DNA of 64,000 bases from Paenibacillus piscarius (GCF_022234545.1 NZ_JAIEUI010000022.1:1-64000); one strand, 5' to 3'. Counted from the stretch's first letter, positions 26,201 through 34,012 are shown. The notes: a model not told the origin generated them from the letters alone. A program made the numbers and translations.

Positions 26201-26699
26201 CGGGGGCAGCGGCCATAAGGCGGATCACAACTATATTATCGACACCGTGGGCGGCTCCGGCATCCGTCTGAATACGACCTTCCCGGGTGCGCATTTCAAC
26301 AACAATACCGGAATGGTATTCTCGGATACGACTATCATTAATAGCGGTACCAGCCAAGATCTGTATAACGGGGAACGCGGGGCGATTGATCTGGAAGCGT
26401 CAAGTGATCCGATCAAGAATATTACCTTCACCAACATCGACATCATCAACACCCAGCGCGATGCGATCCAGTTCGGCTACGGGGGAGGCTTCTCTAACAT
26501 CGTATTCAACAACATCAATATTAACGGCACCGGTCTCGACGGCGTGACCACTTCGCGCTTCTCCGGCGCCCATAAAGGAGCAGCCATCTACACGTACACC
26601 GGCAACGGCTCGGCCACCTTTAACAACCTGACGACCAGCAACATTGCCTATCCGGACCTGTACTATATTCAGAGCGGGTTCGGACTGTTGATTCAGTAA
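23253..26699 (+). CDS. Secreted GH87-like alpha-1,3-glucanase/mycodextranase with discoidin and CARDB modules
   Basis: A 1148-residue secreted enzyme. A signal peptide (hydrophobic core VVWSLVVTLLISTLFMA) ends near SSAAGG. Then come a discoidin/F5-8C-like domain (about 35-165), a Pro/Thr linker (168-210), a second discoidin domain (211-340), two CARDB beta-sandwiches (345-580), a further beta module (580-740), and a right-handed beta-helix catalytic domain (745-1148). D922 (LADGINF) and D945-D946 (NNGDDGLAVW) have the D-x22-DD spacing of known GH87 catalytic aspartates, supporting hydrolysis of alpha-1,3-glucan. AGGAGG precedes the ATG at 23253; upstream in-frame sequence from 23196 was rejected because it would bury the signal peptide. 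Confidence 0.85.
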   Translation: MRNKYVVWSLVVTLLISTLFMAAGPLTRSSAAGGANLTLNKTITSSGQSQNYTPDNVKDSNQSTYWESVNNAFPQWIQVDLGSLTSIDQLVLKLPASWETRTQTLAVQGSTNGSSYTDIVGSAAYEFNPGVAGNSVTINFTPANTRYVRLLFSANTGWPAGQLSELEIYGSSSPTPAPTAVPTITPTSTPAPTATPAPTPTNTPVPTATASPGANIAIGKAISASSTTQNYTASNANDNNIGTYWEGNGNPSTLTLDLGANHNITSIVLKLNPAAEWATRTQNIQVLSQSQSSSSFSNLVSAQNYTFNPASGNTVTIPVTATVQRLQLNIASNSGAPAGQIAEFQVYGTPAPNPDLTITGLSWTPASPIESNAVTLNAVVKNIGNAAAAATTVNFYLNSELAGSAPVAALSAGASATVSLNAGTKPAGTYTLIAKVDEAGQIIEQNDSNNSYTSSSPLVVAPVSSSDLAGTTSWSPSTPSAGSSVAFTVNLKNQGNLASASGAHGVTVVLKNSSGATVQTFTGSYSGVIAAGASVNVTLPGTWSAVNGNYTVTTTIAADANEVTAKQANNVQNANLVVYAMRGASVPYSRYDTQDATRGGSAVVKSAPNFDQSLTASEASGQSYIALPSSGSYAQWTVRPGQGGAGVTMRFTMPDSADGMGLNGALDVYVNGTKAKTVPLTSYYAWQYFSGDQPGDAPSAGRPLFRFDEVHWKLDTPLQPGDTIRIQKNNGDNLEYGVDFLEIEPVPAAIARPANSVSVTDFGAVAGDGQDDLAAFNSAVAAAVAGGKTLYIPAGTFNLSSMWVIGSVNNMINNITITGAGYWHTNLQFTNPNAAGGGISFRVQGKLDFSNLYMNSNLRSRYNQNAIYKGLMDNFGNNSVIHEVWIEHFECGMWVGDYARTPAIFANNLLVENSRIRNNLADGINFSQGTSNSTVRNTNVRNNGDDGLAVWPSNTFGAPDAVNNTFSYNTIENNWRAGAIGIFGGSGHKADHNYIIDTVGGSGIRLNTTFPGAHFNNNTGMVFSDTTIINSGTSQDLYNGERGAIDLEASSDPIKNITFTNIDIINTQRDAIQFGYGGGFSNIVFNNININGTGLDGVTTSRFSGAHKGAAIYTYTGNGSATFNNLTTSNIAYPDLYYIQSGFGLLIQ

Positions 26700-26720
26700 A
26701 GGTATTGGAGCTGAGCATAG

Positions 26721-26746
26721 AGAGGGGAGCCTTGGGCTCCTCTTTC
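26721..26746 (+). terminator. Intrinsic terminator after the glucanase gene
   Basis: AGAG(GG)GAGCC pairs with GGCTCCTCT across a TTG loop, followed by TTTCTG. The stem is short and G-rich, and its position 22 nt past the stop supports termination. Confidence 0.7.
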
Positions 26747-26788
26747 TGCTATTCTATATAATAGTAGAAAAAAAGGGGTGCAATTATT

Positions 26789-27637
26789 ATGCATACTGTT
26801 TCATTACCTGCAATCGCGGCTGGCTACCGCCATTCTGTGCTGCTTCTGCCGGACAGAACGGTAAGGGCGTGCGGGGAGAATACATACGGGCAATGTGAGG
26901 TAGGGAGTTGGCGCAATATTGTTGCGGTAGCTGCGGGCAATGCACATATCGGCAACTCGCATACAGTAGGCCTTCAAGCAGATGGTACGGTGATGGCGGC
27001 GGGCTGGAACAAGCATGACCAATGCAATGTAAGCGGCTGGTGCGATATCGTGGCGGTTGCCGCAGGCTGGCGGCGTACAGTTGGCTTGAAGGCGGATGGA
27101 ACAGTGCTCGCGGCTGGGCGGAACAATGAGGGCCAGTGTGAGGTGAGCGGCTGGCAGGACATCGTTGCGGTGACGGCGGGCGACTGGCATACAGCCGGAC
27201 TTCGTGCTGACGGCACAGTCGTTGCTACGGGGAACAACCGCCATGGGCAATTGAAGGTCGGCGAATGGCAGGAGATGACCATGCTCGCAGCAGGGTACCT
27301 GCATACCGCCGGACTCCGGGCCGATGGCACAGTAGCCGCAGCCGGTTTGAACAAGCGCGGCCAATGCGAAGTAGGCGGCTGGCGCGGGATTACGGCGGTT
27401 GCCGCCGGGAGCCATCATACTGTCGGCCTGCACCCAGACGGTACGGTTACAGCGGCTGGCTGGAATGAATACGGGCAGTGCGAGGTCAGTAGCTGGCAGC
27501 ATATCGTAGCGGTGTCGGCAGGCTGTACCCATACGCTTGGCCTGAAGGCGGATGGCACAGTGGTTGCGGCTGGCAGCAATGCATATGGGCAGAGTGATAC
27601 AGCAGCTATGCTGCATAGTCAGCCCACATCATCTTAA
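26789..27637 (+). CDS. RCC1-repeat beta-propeller protein
   Basis: A 282-residue protein made of about seven RCC1 repeats of roughly 37-38 residues, each reading like GLKADGTVVAAGxNxxGQC followed by VSGWxxIVAVAAGxxHT. Seven repeats predict one closed beta-propeller. No signal peptide or extra domain is present, and the first and last repeats appear to complete one another. The function in bacteria is unknown; such propellers usually bind protein or ligand. AAAAGGGGTG precedes the ATG. Its stop lies inside the first KdpE-type direct repeat of the next promoter. Confidence 0.85.
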   Translation: MHTVSLPAIAAGYRHSVLLLPDRTVRACGENTYGQCEVGSWRNIVAVAAGNAHIGNSHTVGLQADGTVMAAGWNKHDQCNVSGWCDIVAVAAGWRRTVGLKADGTVLAAGRNNEGQCEVSGWQDIVAVTAGDWHTAGLRADGTVVATGNNRHGQLKVGEWQEMTMLAAGYLHTAGLRADGTVAAAGLNKRGQCEVGGWRGITAVAAGSHHTVGLHPDGTVTAAGWNEYGQCEVSSWQHIVAVSAGCTHTLGLKADGTVVAAGSNAYGQSDTAAMLHSQPTSS

Positions 27638-27651
27638 TGCAATCTTAATGC
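27632..27651. promoter_or_regulatory. Putative KdpE operator 1 (direct repeats, upstream of kdpD)
   Basis: ATCTTAATG occurs at 27632-27640 and 27643-27651, period 11, matching one helical turn as for OmpR-family response regulators. The same motif doublet occurs upstream of kdpF. The first copy overlaps the stop of the RCC1 gene. Confidence 0.6.
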
Positions 27652-27742
27652 CACAGCGGAATCCGTAATCCTATGTTGATGAGCCACATGCTATACTTAC
27701 GCTAGCACACAACAATGTCCATTGAAGAAAGGAAGCCTGCGG

Positions 27743-30403
27743 ATGACAGGGCAGATGACAGCGGCAAAAAGACGGGGCCGGCTGACGATATTCTTCGGTT
27801 ATGTACCGGGCTTAGACCTAACTGGCGCCATGCTGGCTGCCGCCCGTGCGGAGCAGCAGCAGGGCGTCCAAGTAGCCGTAGGCTGGTTACAGCCCCATGC
27901 TGGGACGGAAACGGCCGGACTGCTTGCCGGGCTGGAGCGGCTGCCGCCGCTTAATATTGCTGCGGGCCCACTAATCCTGCAGGAATTCGACCTTGACCAG
28001 GCGATCCGCCGCAGGCCGGAGCTGATCCTGCTGGATGGGCTGGCCCACACCAATGCGCCTGGACTACGCCACAAAAGACGTTATCAGGATGTAGAAGAAC
28101 TGCTGCGCGCAGGCATCAGCGTCTATACTACGATCACGATTGAGCATATGGAGACACTGGCAGATGCAGTTGCTTCCATAACAGGCATTCCTGCGCCGGA
28201 GCGGATTCCGGACAGCGTATTCGGCAATGCCGACCGCGTGGAGTTCATCGACATCACGCCGGTTGACTGGCTGGACCGCCTGAAGAAGGGCCGGATCTAC
28301 CCGGCCGGGGAACAGCAGGAGCAGGCAGCGGAGCTGTATGATCTTCCGAAGCTGACGGCCCTGCGGGACATCGCCTTACGTTATGCAGCAGACCAGCAGA
28401 AACGGATGGCCGAGCGGATTGGGCAGGGGGCAACAGCGGAGGGCTTGAACGCCAAGGAGCATATCCTGGTCTGCCTGTCGTCGGCGGTGTCGAGCAGGAA
28501 GGTGATCCGGACGGCAGCCAGAATGGCGGACAGCCTGCACGCGGAGTTCACTGCGCTTTTCGTGGAGACGTCCAAGACGAAGGAATTGACCGTGAAAAGC
28601 AAGGCGGAGCTGCGCGAAAACCTGAGACTGGCCGAGCAGCTTGGCGCTCAGGTTGCGACGGTCTACGGTGAGGATGTACCGGGACAAATTGCCGAATACG
28701 CCAGAACGAGCCGTGTCACCAAAATCCTCCTCGGCCACTCGCAGCACCAGAGCCGCTGGCCGTCTGCGTCCACTTTTATCGATAAGCTGACTGCGGCGGC
28801 GCCGGGGATGGATATTTATATTATCCCGGATCATGGCGCTGCCGTCCGTCAAGGGATTCGGCCCTACACGAAGCCTCCGCTGCTGTCGCTGACGGATACA
28901 GCTACCACCCTGGGCATCCTGCTGGTATGTACGCTAATTGGCTTATGGTTCAAGAGCCTCGGCTTCAGTGAAGCGAATATTATCACTGTCTATATTCTCG
29001 GCGTTCTGCTGGATGCAATGGTGACCAAGGGACGGTTGTACAGTGCGGTGACTTCGATTCTAAGCGTGCTGGTGTTTAACTATTTTTTCACGGAGCCCTA
29101 TTTCTCATTGCAGGCCTATGATTCCGGTTATCCGGTGACGTTCCTCGTCATGCTCACGGCTTCCTTCATTACTAGCACGCTAACGCTGCGGGTAAAAGCC
29201 CAAGCCCGGGAATCGGCGCAGAAGGCCTACCGGACGGAGGTGCTGCTGGAGACCAGCCGCAAGCTGCAGCAGGCCAAGGACACACCGGCCATTATCAACG
29301 AGACGGCGCTGCAAATGCTGAAGCTGCTCGACCGGAGCGTCATTATCTATGAGGTGGACGAGGGCGTGCTCACAGAGCCGCAGATCTATACGAAGGCCGG
29401 AAGCGCTGCGGATGCCAGCAGGTATACGGTGGAAGCTGAGCGCAAGGTTGCCGAATGGGTGCTGCGGAACAATAAACGGGCGGGTGCGTCCACCGATACG
29501 TTCTCGTCGGCCCATTGCCTGTATCATGCGGTGCGCAGCGGTGACACGGTGTTCGCGGTGGCGGGGATTGTGATGGAGCAGGAGGAACCGCTGGAGATTT
29601 TTGAGAAAAGCCTGACGATCGCCATGCTGGGAGAATGCGCCCTCGCCCTGGAGAAAGACAAGCTGAACGAGAAGCAGAAGGAAATCTCCCTGCAAATCCG
29701 CCAGGAGCAGCTCCGCACCAATCTGCTGCGCGGCATCTCACATGATCTGCGCACGCCGCTGACCAGCATCTCGGGCAATGCTGGCATCCTTATCGGCAAC
29801 TCGGAGGTGCTTAGTGAGGAGCAGAAGCAGGAGCTGTACAGCGACATCTATGACGATTCCATGTGGCTGATCAATCTGGTGGAGAATCTGCTGTCGATCA
29901 CCCGGCTAGACAACGGGGCGCTTCATCTGCAAATGCAGGCCGAGCTGCTGGAGGAAGTGATCGCGGAAGCGCTGCTGCATGTGAACCGCCATAAGGTTGA
30001 GCATGTGATCCGGGTGCTGCTGGAGGATGAACTGCTCATGGCCCGGATGGATTCACGGCTGATCATTCAGGTGATCATCAACCTGGTGGATAATGCAATT
30101 AAGTATAGCGGGGCCGGATCGCATATTACGATTTCGGCCAGGCGGGAGAACGGGCTGGTGGTCGTGGAGGTCGCCGATGACGGTCCGGGAATCTCTGCCG
30201 AGGCGAAGGCAAAAGTGTTCGAGATGTTCTATACAGCCGACAATGTGCGGGGAGACGGCAGGCGCGGGCTGGGCTTAGGACTCTCGCTCTGCAAATCGAT
30301 TATTCACGCCCACGGCGGCCATATTGAGGTACTAGATCATGCACCGCAGGGGACGGTCTTCCGCTTCACCCTGCTGGCAGAGGAGGTGAATGTCCATGAA
30401 TAA
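27743..30403 (+). CDS. kdpD: KdpD sensor histidine kinase with degenerate P-loop
   Basis: An 886-residue membrane sensor kinase. Order: KdpD ATP-binding-like domain (1-240), USP-like domain (about 250-370, LVCLSSAVSSRKVIRTAARM..FTALFV), four transmembrane helices (about 385-475), GAF-like linker, HisKA with H667 (GISHDLRTPL), and HATPase (NLVDNAIKYSG, DDGPGIS, GLGLGLSLCKS). In the first domain the usual GxxPGVGKT is PGLDLTG at 22-28, losing the lysine, and DELAHTN is DGLAHTN at 98-104. Nucleotide binding there is therefore probably lost. ATG 27743 has AAGGAAG upstream; a TTG at 27722 was rejected. It overlaps kdpE by 8 nt. Confidence 0.92.
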   Translation: MTGQMTAAKRRGRLTIFFGYVPGLDLTGAMLAAARAEQQQGVQVAVGWLQPHAGTETAGLLAGLERLPPLNIAAGPLILQEFDLDQAIRRRPELILLDGLAHTNAPGLRHKRRYQDVEELLRAGISVYTTITIEHMETLADAVASITGIPAPERIPDSVFGNADRVEFIDITPVDWLDRLKKGRIYPAGEQQEQAAELYDLPKLTALRDIALRYAADQQKRMAERIGQGATAEGLNAKEHILVCLSSAVSSRKVIRTAARMADSLHAEFTALFVETSKTKELTVKSKAELRENLRLAEQLGAQVATVYGEDVPGQIAEYARTSRVTKILLGHSQHQSRWPSASTFIDKLTAAAPGMDIYIIPDHGAAVRQGIRPYTKPPLLSLTDTATTLGILLVCTLIGLWFKSLGFSEANIITVYILGVLLDAMVTKGRLYSAVTSILSVLVFNYFFTEPYFSLQAYDSGYPVTFLVMLTASFITSTLTLRVKAQARESAQKAYRTEVLLETSRKLQQAKDTPAIINETALQMLKLLDRSVIIYEVDEGVLTEPQIYTKAGSAADASRYTVEAERKVAEWVLRNNKRAGASTDTFSSAHCLYHAVRSGDTVFAVAGIVMEQEEPLEIFEKSLTIAMLGECALALEKDKLNEKQKEISLQIRQEQLRTNLLRGISHDLRTPLTSISGNAGILIGNSEVLSEEQKQELYSDIYDDSMWLINLVENLLSITRLDNGALHLQMQAELLEEVIAEALLHVNRHKVEHVIRVLLEDELLMARMDSRLIIQVIINLVDNAIKYSGAGSHITISARRENGLVVVEVADDGPGISAEAKAKVFEMFYTADNVRGDGRRGLGLGLSLCKSIIHAHGGHIEVLDHAPQGTVFRFTLLAEEVNVHE

Positions 30404-31112
30404 ACCGGTGGTTCTGGTCGTGGAGGACGACAAGCCGATCCGCAAGCTGATTACAACAACCCTGGAGACGCAAGGATATAAATACCATACGGCCGAGACA
30501 GGCGAAGCCTCGATCCTGGAGGCGGTGTCCAGCCAGCCGGATCTTATGATTCTGGATCTGGGTCTGCCGGATATGGACGGCGTTGAGATTATCCGTAAGG
30601 TCCGGGCCTGGTCGAACCTGCCGATTATTGTGGTCAGCGCCCGCAGCGAGGACCGTGACAAGATCGAAGCGCTGGATGCCGGGGCCGATGATTATCTGAC
30701 CAAGCCCTTCAGCGTGGATGAGCTGCTGGCCCGGCTGCGGGTCAGCCTGCGGCGCATCCGGGGGGACGGTGAGAAGCTGATGAAGGATGCGTCTGTTTTT
30801 ACGAACGGGAATCTGAGAATTGACTATGCGGCGGGCTGCGTCTGGCTGGAGGAGGAGGAAATCCACCTCACCCCTATCGAATATAAGCTGCTGTGCCTGC
30901 TGGCCAAGAATGTGGGCAAGGTACTGACCCATAATTATATCCTGCATGAAATCTGGGGAAGTCCCACCTATGACATTCCGGCGCTACGGGTCTTCATGGC
31001 CACGCTCCGCAAGAAAATTGAGCGCAGCCCTTCCCAGCCGAAGGTGATCCAGACCCATATCGGCGTGGGCTACCGGATGCTGCAGGCGGGGGACGACAGC
31101 AGGGGGATCTGA
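30396..31112 (+). CDS. kdpE: KdpE response regulator (OmpR family)
   Basis: A 238-residue response regulator. The receiver has the acidic start (VVEDDKPIR), phospho-acceptor LMILDLGLPDMDG near D52 and switch lysine in YLTKPFS. The C-terminal winged helix ends RVFMATLRKKIE..QTHIGVGYRM, standard for KdpE. The ATG at 30396 lies 7 nt after AGGAGGTG; the ATG six nt earlier is too close. It should be phosphorylated by KdpD and bind the ATCTTAATG-type repeats found upstream of the kdp transcription units. Confidence 0.93.
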   Translation: MNKPVVLVVEDDKPIRKLITTTLETQGYKYHTAETGEASILEAVSSQPDLMILDLGLPDMDGVEIIRKVRAWSNLPIIVVSARSEDRDKIEALDAGADDYLTKPFSVDELLARLRVSLRRIRGDGEKLMKDASVFTNGNLRIDYAAGCVWLEEEEIHLTPIEYKLLCLLAKNVGKVLTHNYILHEIWGSPTYDIPALRVFMATLRKKIERSPSQPKVIQTHIGVGYRMLQAGDDSRGI

Positions 31113-31160
31113 GGCGGCGTAGGAACGGTAAGACGCAGTTGTTGTAAGGGGGAACCTGGG

Positions 31161-31189
31161 GAACCATGTCTGTAGAGGCATGGTTTTTT
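31161..31189 (+). terminator. Intrinsic terminator after kdpE
   Basis: AACCATG pairs with CATGGTT, with further inner pairing, followed by a seven-base T-run. It separates kdpDE from the genes downstream. Confidence 0.85.
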
Positions 31190-31251
31190 TGCTGTTGCTG
31201 CAATAGTGTAGCCAGACAGTGGGGGGCGGCGGTTGTAGCGGCACATAGACC

Positions 31252-31455
31252 CGATGTAATCGAAAAACCGATTACATTACGCCGGTGCGAAGGTGTGCGA
31301 CTCAATGTAATCGAAAAACCGATTACATTACGCCCGAGCGAAGGTGTGCGGTCCGATGTAATCGAAAAACCGATTACATTTCACCCGAGCGAAGGTGCGC
31401 GACGCAATGTAATCGAAAAACCGATTACATTACACTCGAGCGAAGGTGTGAGGTC
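31252..31455. repeat. 51-bp palindromic repeat array, locus C (four units)
   Basis: Four units begin (ATGTAATCG) at 31254, 31305, 31356 and 31407, exactly 51 bp apart. Each has arms AATGTAATCG and CGATTACATT around AAAAAC, then a 25-nt linker resembling GCCCGAGCGAAGGTGTGCG. Because 51 is a multiple of three, the array makes an artificial open reading frame. The 31113-31614 gap holds this array, the kdpE terminator before it and the promoter region at 31519 after it. Confidence 0.9.
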
Positions 31456-31518
31456 AAGCGTGTGCGCTTCGCCCCCTAGGCAACTACTTTATTCCTCCGC
31501 CAGTAGCATTCATACGCA

Positions 31519-31570
31519 ATCTTAATTCCAACCGCCAAACCCTAATCCTGAACTAATGCGCCGAGTGGTA
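31519..31570 (+). promoter_or_regulatory. Putative KdpE-controlled promoter 2
   Basis: One clear copy of the motif (ATCTTAATT, 31519-31527) has only a poor partner 11 nt upstream. It is followed by AAACCCTAATCCTGAACTAATG and, 14 nt after TGAACT, TACGCT. The same downstream block appears before kdpF (32021-32056), so both promoters probably share ancestry and control. Confidence 0.5.
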
Positions 31571-31614
31571 CGCTGAATTCTGAAAGAACACAACTGTGAA
31601 AGAAGGCCTTGGGA

Positions 31615-31947
31615 ATGGAGCTGTGGTTAAGAAATATCGGCTTGGTCAGTGTAGTGTCGGTGGTGCTGGTGATGATTCAAAAAGCATACCGGCGGCTGGA
31701 GCTGCTAAGGGTGCAGCAATGCTCTTACGAGAACAGCGGGGTGTATGCGGCTGCGGCTAAGTTTGCCGGAGGTGCGGCTGCCGGGGAGGTGCGGGCACAG
31801 CTTGCCGCCAGCTTCGAGTTCAATCCGCAGGAGATTGAGCGCATTGTAGACTGGGCGCTGCCGCACCGCATGGAGCCGGATGGCGGGTATAACGCTTTTC
31901 TTCAAGGAGTCAACCGGGTGCTGGGGGAGGAGATCTACCGTTCTTAG
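31615..31947 (+). CDS. Small membrane-anchored protein of unknown function in the kdp locus
   Basis: A 110-residue protein with one N-terminal transmembrane segment (LRNIGLVSVVSVVLVMIQ) and a soluble helical tail (EFNPQEIERIVDWALPHR). No family was recognised. The ATG at 31615 has AGAAGG 8 nt upstream; a TTG two codons earlier was rejected. It sits between kdpDE and kdpFABC with its own KdpE-like promoter, so a role in potassium response is inferred. Confidence 0.65.
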   Translation: MELWLRNIGLVSVVSVVLVMIQKAYRRLELLRVQQCSYENSGVYAAAAKFAGGAAAGEVRAQLAASFEFNPQEIERIVDWALPHRMEPDGGYNAFLQGVNRVLGEEIYRS

Positions 31948-31991
31948 CGCAGGATGAATGAGTCTGGGGTACGCCTAATGGCCTTATGGTG

Positions 31992-32056
31992 ATCTTAATG
32001 GGATCTTAATGCCCCCGGGCAAACCCTAACCCTGAACTAATGGAAGAAATGTTACG
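31992..32056 (+). promoter_or_regulatory. Putative KdpE operator 3 and kdpF-A-B-C promoter
   Basis: ATCTTAATG occurs at 31992-32000 and 32003-32011, period 11, as upstream of kdpD. AAACCCTAACCCTGAACTAATG and TACGCT follow in the same order and spacing as at 31519. This is the expected control region for the potassium pump operon. Confidence 0.6.
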
Positions 32057-32112
32057 CTAGACCGGAAGTTACAAGAGAGAGATTCCATAAGGGTAAGGAG
32101 TGGCAAAAGCAG

Positions 32113-32220
32113 ATGATGGATCTGTACATGACGTTGACGCTGGTACTGGTATTTATGCTCTTCTGCATGTTCGCAGAGTGGTGCGGACGGGTGACCGGGG
32201 AACAAGGGAGGGATGAATGA
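32113..32220 (+). CDS. Possible 35-residue membrane peptide upstream of kdpF
   Basis: ATGATGGATCTG opens a 35-residue frame with a strong hydrophobic segment (TLTLVLVFMLFCMF) and a charged tail ending in GRDE. It overlaps kdpF by 4 nt (ATGA). AAGGAG lies 12 nt before the first ATG, a little far. The overlap and hydrophobicity suggest a real small protein that could couple to kdpF, but conservation was not tested. Confidence 0.5.
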   Translation: MMDLYMTLTLVLVFMLFCMFAEWCGRVTGEQGRDE

Positions 32221-32297
32221 TGGCGGTTGTTCTGGCAGCGACTGCGCTGCTGTTTCTCTATCTGGTCTATGCATTGATTCATCCGGAGAAATTCTAA
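32217..32297 (+). CDS. kdpF: KdpF, small subunit of the potassium-transporting ATPase
   Basis: A 26-residue single-helix peptide (MMAVVLAATALLFLYLVYAL then IHPEKF). The length and the YxLxxPEKF-type ending are typical of KdpF, which stabilises the KdpABC pump in the membrane. AAGGGAGG lies just upstream, and kdpA begins 20 nt after the stop. The second ATG at 32220 is an alternative start. Confidence 0.9.
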   Translation: MMAVVLAATALLFLYLVYALIHPEKF

Positions 32298-32317
32298 CTA
32301 ATTAAGGAGGGGCACCT

Positions 32318-33994
32318 GTGGGTATTGTGCAGATTATAGCGGTCATCTTAATACTCGTACTGCTGGTGAAGCCGGCGGGCACTTATCTATATCATGTATT
32401 CTCGGGTGAACCGAACCGGACGGACCGGATCTTCGGCGGAGCTGAGAGGGGAATCTACCGGCTGATCGGGCTGAGACAACAGGAAGGAATGTCCTGGAAG
32501 ACATACGCGCTCAGCTTCATCGGAACGAACCTTGTGCTGGTGGCGTTCAGTTATATTATACTCAGGCTGCAGAAGGGACTTCCGCTCAACCCGGGCGGGA
32601 TCGGGGGCATGGAGCAGACCCTGACGTTCAACACGGTGATCAGCTTCATGACGAATACGAATCTGCAGCATTACAGCGGGGAGACAGGCGTGTCTTACTT
32701 CTCGCAGATGGCAGTTATGACGATGCTGATGTTCACCTCGGCGGCCAGCGGCTTGGCGGTGGCGGTGGCTTTTGTCAGAGGGATTACAGGGCGGGGCTCG
32801 GTCGGGAACTTCTTCGAGGACTTCGTTAAGGCGCATGTTCGCATCTTCCTTCCGTCCGCACTGCTTATAACAATGGCGCTTGTAGCACTTCATGTTCCAC
32901 AGACGCTGAAGCCTACACTTGAAGTGACCACGCTCGAAGGGCAGACTCAGCAGATTGCCATTGGTCCGGTAGCCTCGCTGGAGTCGATTAAGCACATCGG
33001 TACGAACGGCGGGGGCTTCTTCGGAGCCAACTCGGCCCATCCCTTTGAGAACCCCAGTCCGCTGAGCAATGTGCTGGAGATTCTCTCGATGTGGCTGATT
33101 CCGGCCTCACTGCCTTATATGTACGGGAAGTTTGCCGGGAACAAGCGTCAGGGGTGGATGGTTTTTGCGGCGATGATGACCCTGTTCGTGCTGCTGCTGG
33201 GACTGAATTACGCTGCGGAACGGGCGGGCAACCCGGCGATTAGCGCGATGGGAGTAGATGCTGCTCAAGGCAGTATGGAGGGCAAAGAGGTCCGGTTCGG
33301 CATCCCGCAATCGTCGCTCTTCACCACCGTCACCACAGCGGCGACAACCGGCACAGTGAACAATATGCATGACACGCTGACGCCGCTTGGGAGTATTACA
33401 CCGCTAACCCTGATGATGCTGAACACGGTATTCGGCGGCAAAGGCGTCGGGCTGGTCAATATGCTGATGTATGCCATACTTGGGGTTTTCCTGTGCGGGC
33501 TGATGGTCGGGCGGACCCCGGAGTTTCTCGGGCGCAAAATTGAGGCCAGGGAGATGAAGCTGATCGCGATTGCGATTCTGATTCATCCGCTGATTATTCT
33601 GGTGCCGACGGCGGCGGCTTTTCTGACCGAGCTGGGTAAGGGGAGCATCAGCAACCCGGGCTTCCACGGGATGACTCAGGTGTTGTACGAATATGTGTCG
33701 TCTGCGGCAAATAACGGCTCGGGCTTCGAGGGACTGGCGGATAACTCCTCCTTCTGGAATATCACCACAGGCATTGTCATGCTGCTCGGCCGCTACGTGT
33801 CCATCATTGCCATGCTGGCGGTCGCAGGTTCCCTGCTGCGCAAGAAGCCGGTGCCGGAGACGATTGGAACCTTCCGTACCGACAACGGTCTGTTCACGGG
33901 CATCCTGATCGGGACGGTGCTCATCATTGGCGCATTGACGTTCCTGCCGGTGATTGTGCTGGGTCCGGTAGCAGAGTATTTGACTTTACGGTAA
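32318..33994 (+). CDS. kdpA: Potassium-transporting ATPase, subunit A
   Basis: A 558-residue polytopic protein, the K+-selective channel-like subunit of the KdpFABC pump. The selectivity-loop signatures TNTNLQHYSGE and GTNGGGFFGANSAHPFENP are present. It has about ten transmembrane helices and the normal family length. GTG start preceded by AAGGAGGGG. The kdpB ATG is 18 nt downstream. Its expression should follow KdpE under potassium limitation or salt stress. Confidence 0.97.
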   Translation: MGIVQIIAVILILVLLVKPAGTYLYHVFSGEPNRTDRIFGGAERGIYRLIGLRQQEGMSWKTYALSFIGTNLVLVAFSYIILRLQKGLPLNPGGIGGMEQTLTFNTVISFMTNTNLQHYSGETGVSYFSQMAVMTMLMFTSAASGLAVAVAFVRGITGRGSVGNFFEDFVKAHVRIFLPSALLITMALVALHVPQTLKPTLEVTTLEGQTQQIAIGPVASLESIKHIGTNGGGFFGANSAHPFENPSPLSNVLEILSMWLIPASLPYMYGKFAGNKRQGWMVFAAMMTLFVLLLGLNYAAERAGNPAISAMGVDAAQGSMEGKEVRFGIPQSSLFTTVTTAATTGTVNNMHDTLTPLGSITPLTLMMLNTVFGGKGVGLVNMLMYAILGVFLCGLMVGRTPEFLGRKIEAREMKLIAIAILIHPLIILVPTAAAFLTELGKGSISNPGFHGMTQVLYEYVSSAANNGSGFEGLADNSSFWNITTGIVMLLGRYVSIIAMLAVAGSLLRKKPVPETIGTFRTDNGLFTGILIGTVLIIGALTFLPVIVLGPVAEYLTLR

Positions 33995-34012
33995 GGAGAG
34001 GGAGCGAAGAGA

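Noticed and set aside
27743..27830. Possible frameshift in the KdpD P-loop
   Set aside because: The frame is continuous, and flanking residues align well with KdpD; the change is a substitution of the motif, not a sequencing-type break.
31252..31525. Open frames with repeated RKTDYI-type residues
   Set aside because: They translate the 51-bp repeats, whose length is a multiple of three. There is no ribosome binding site and no domain.
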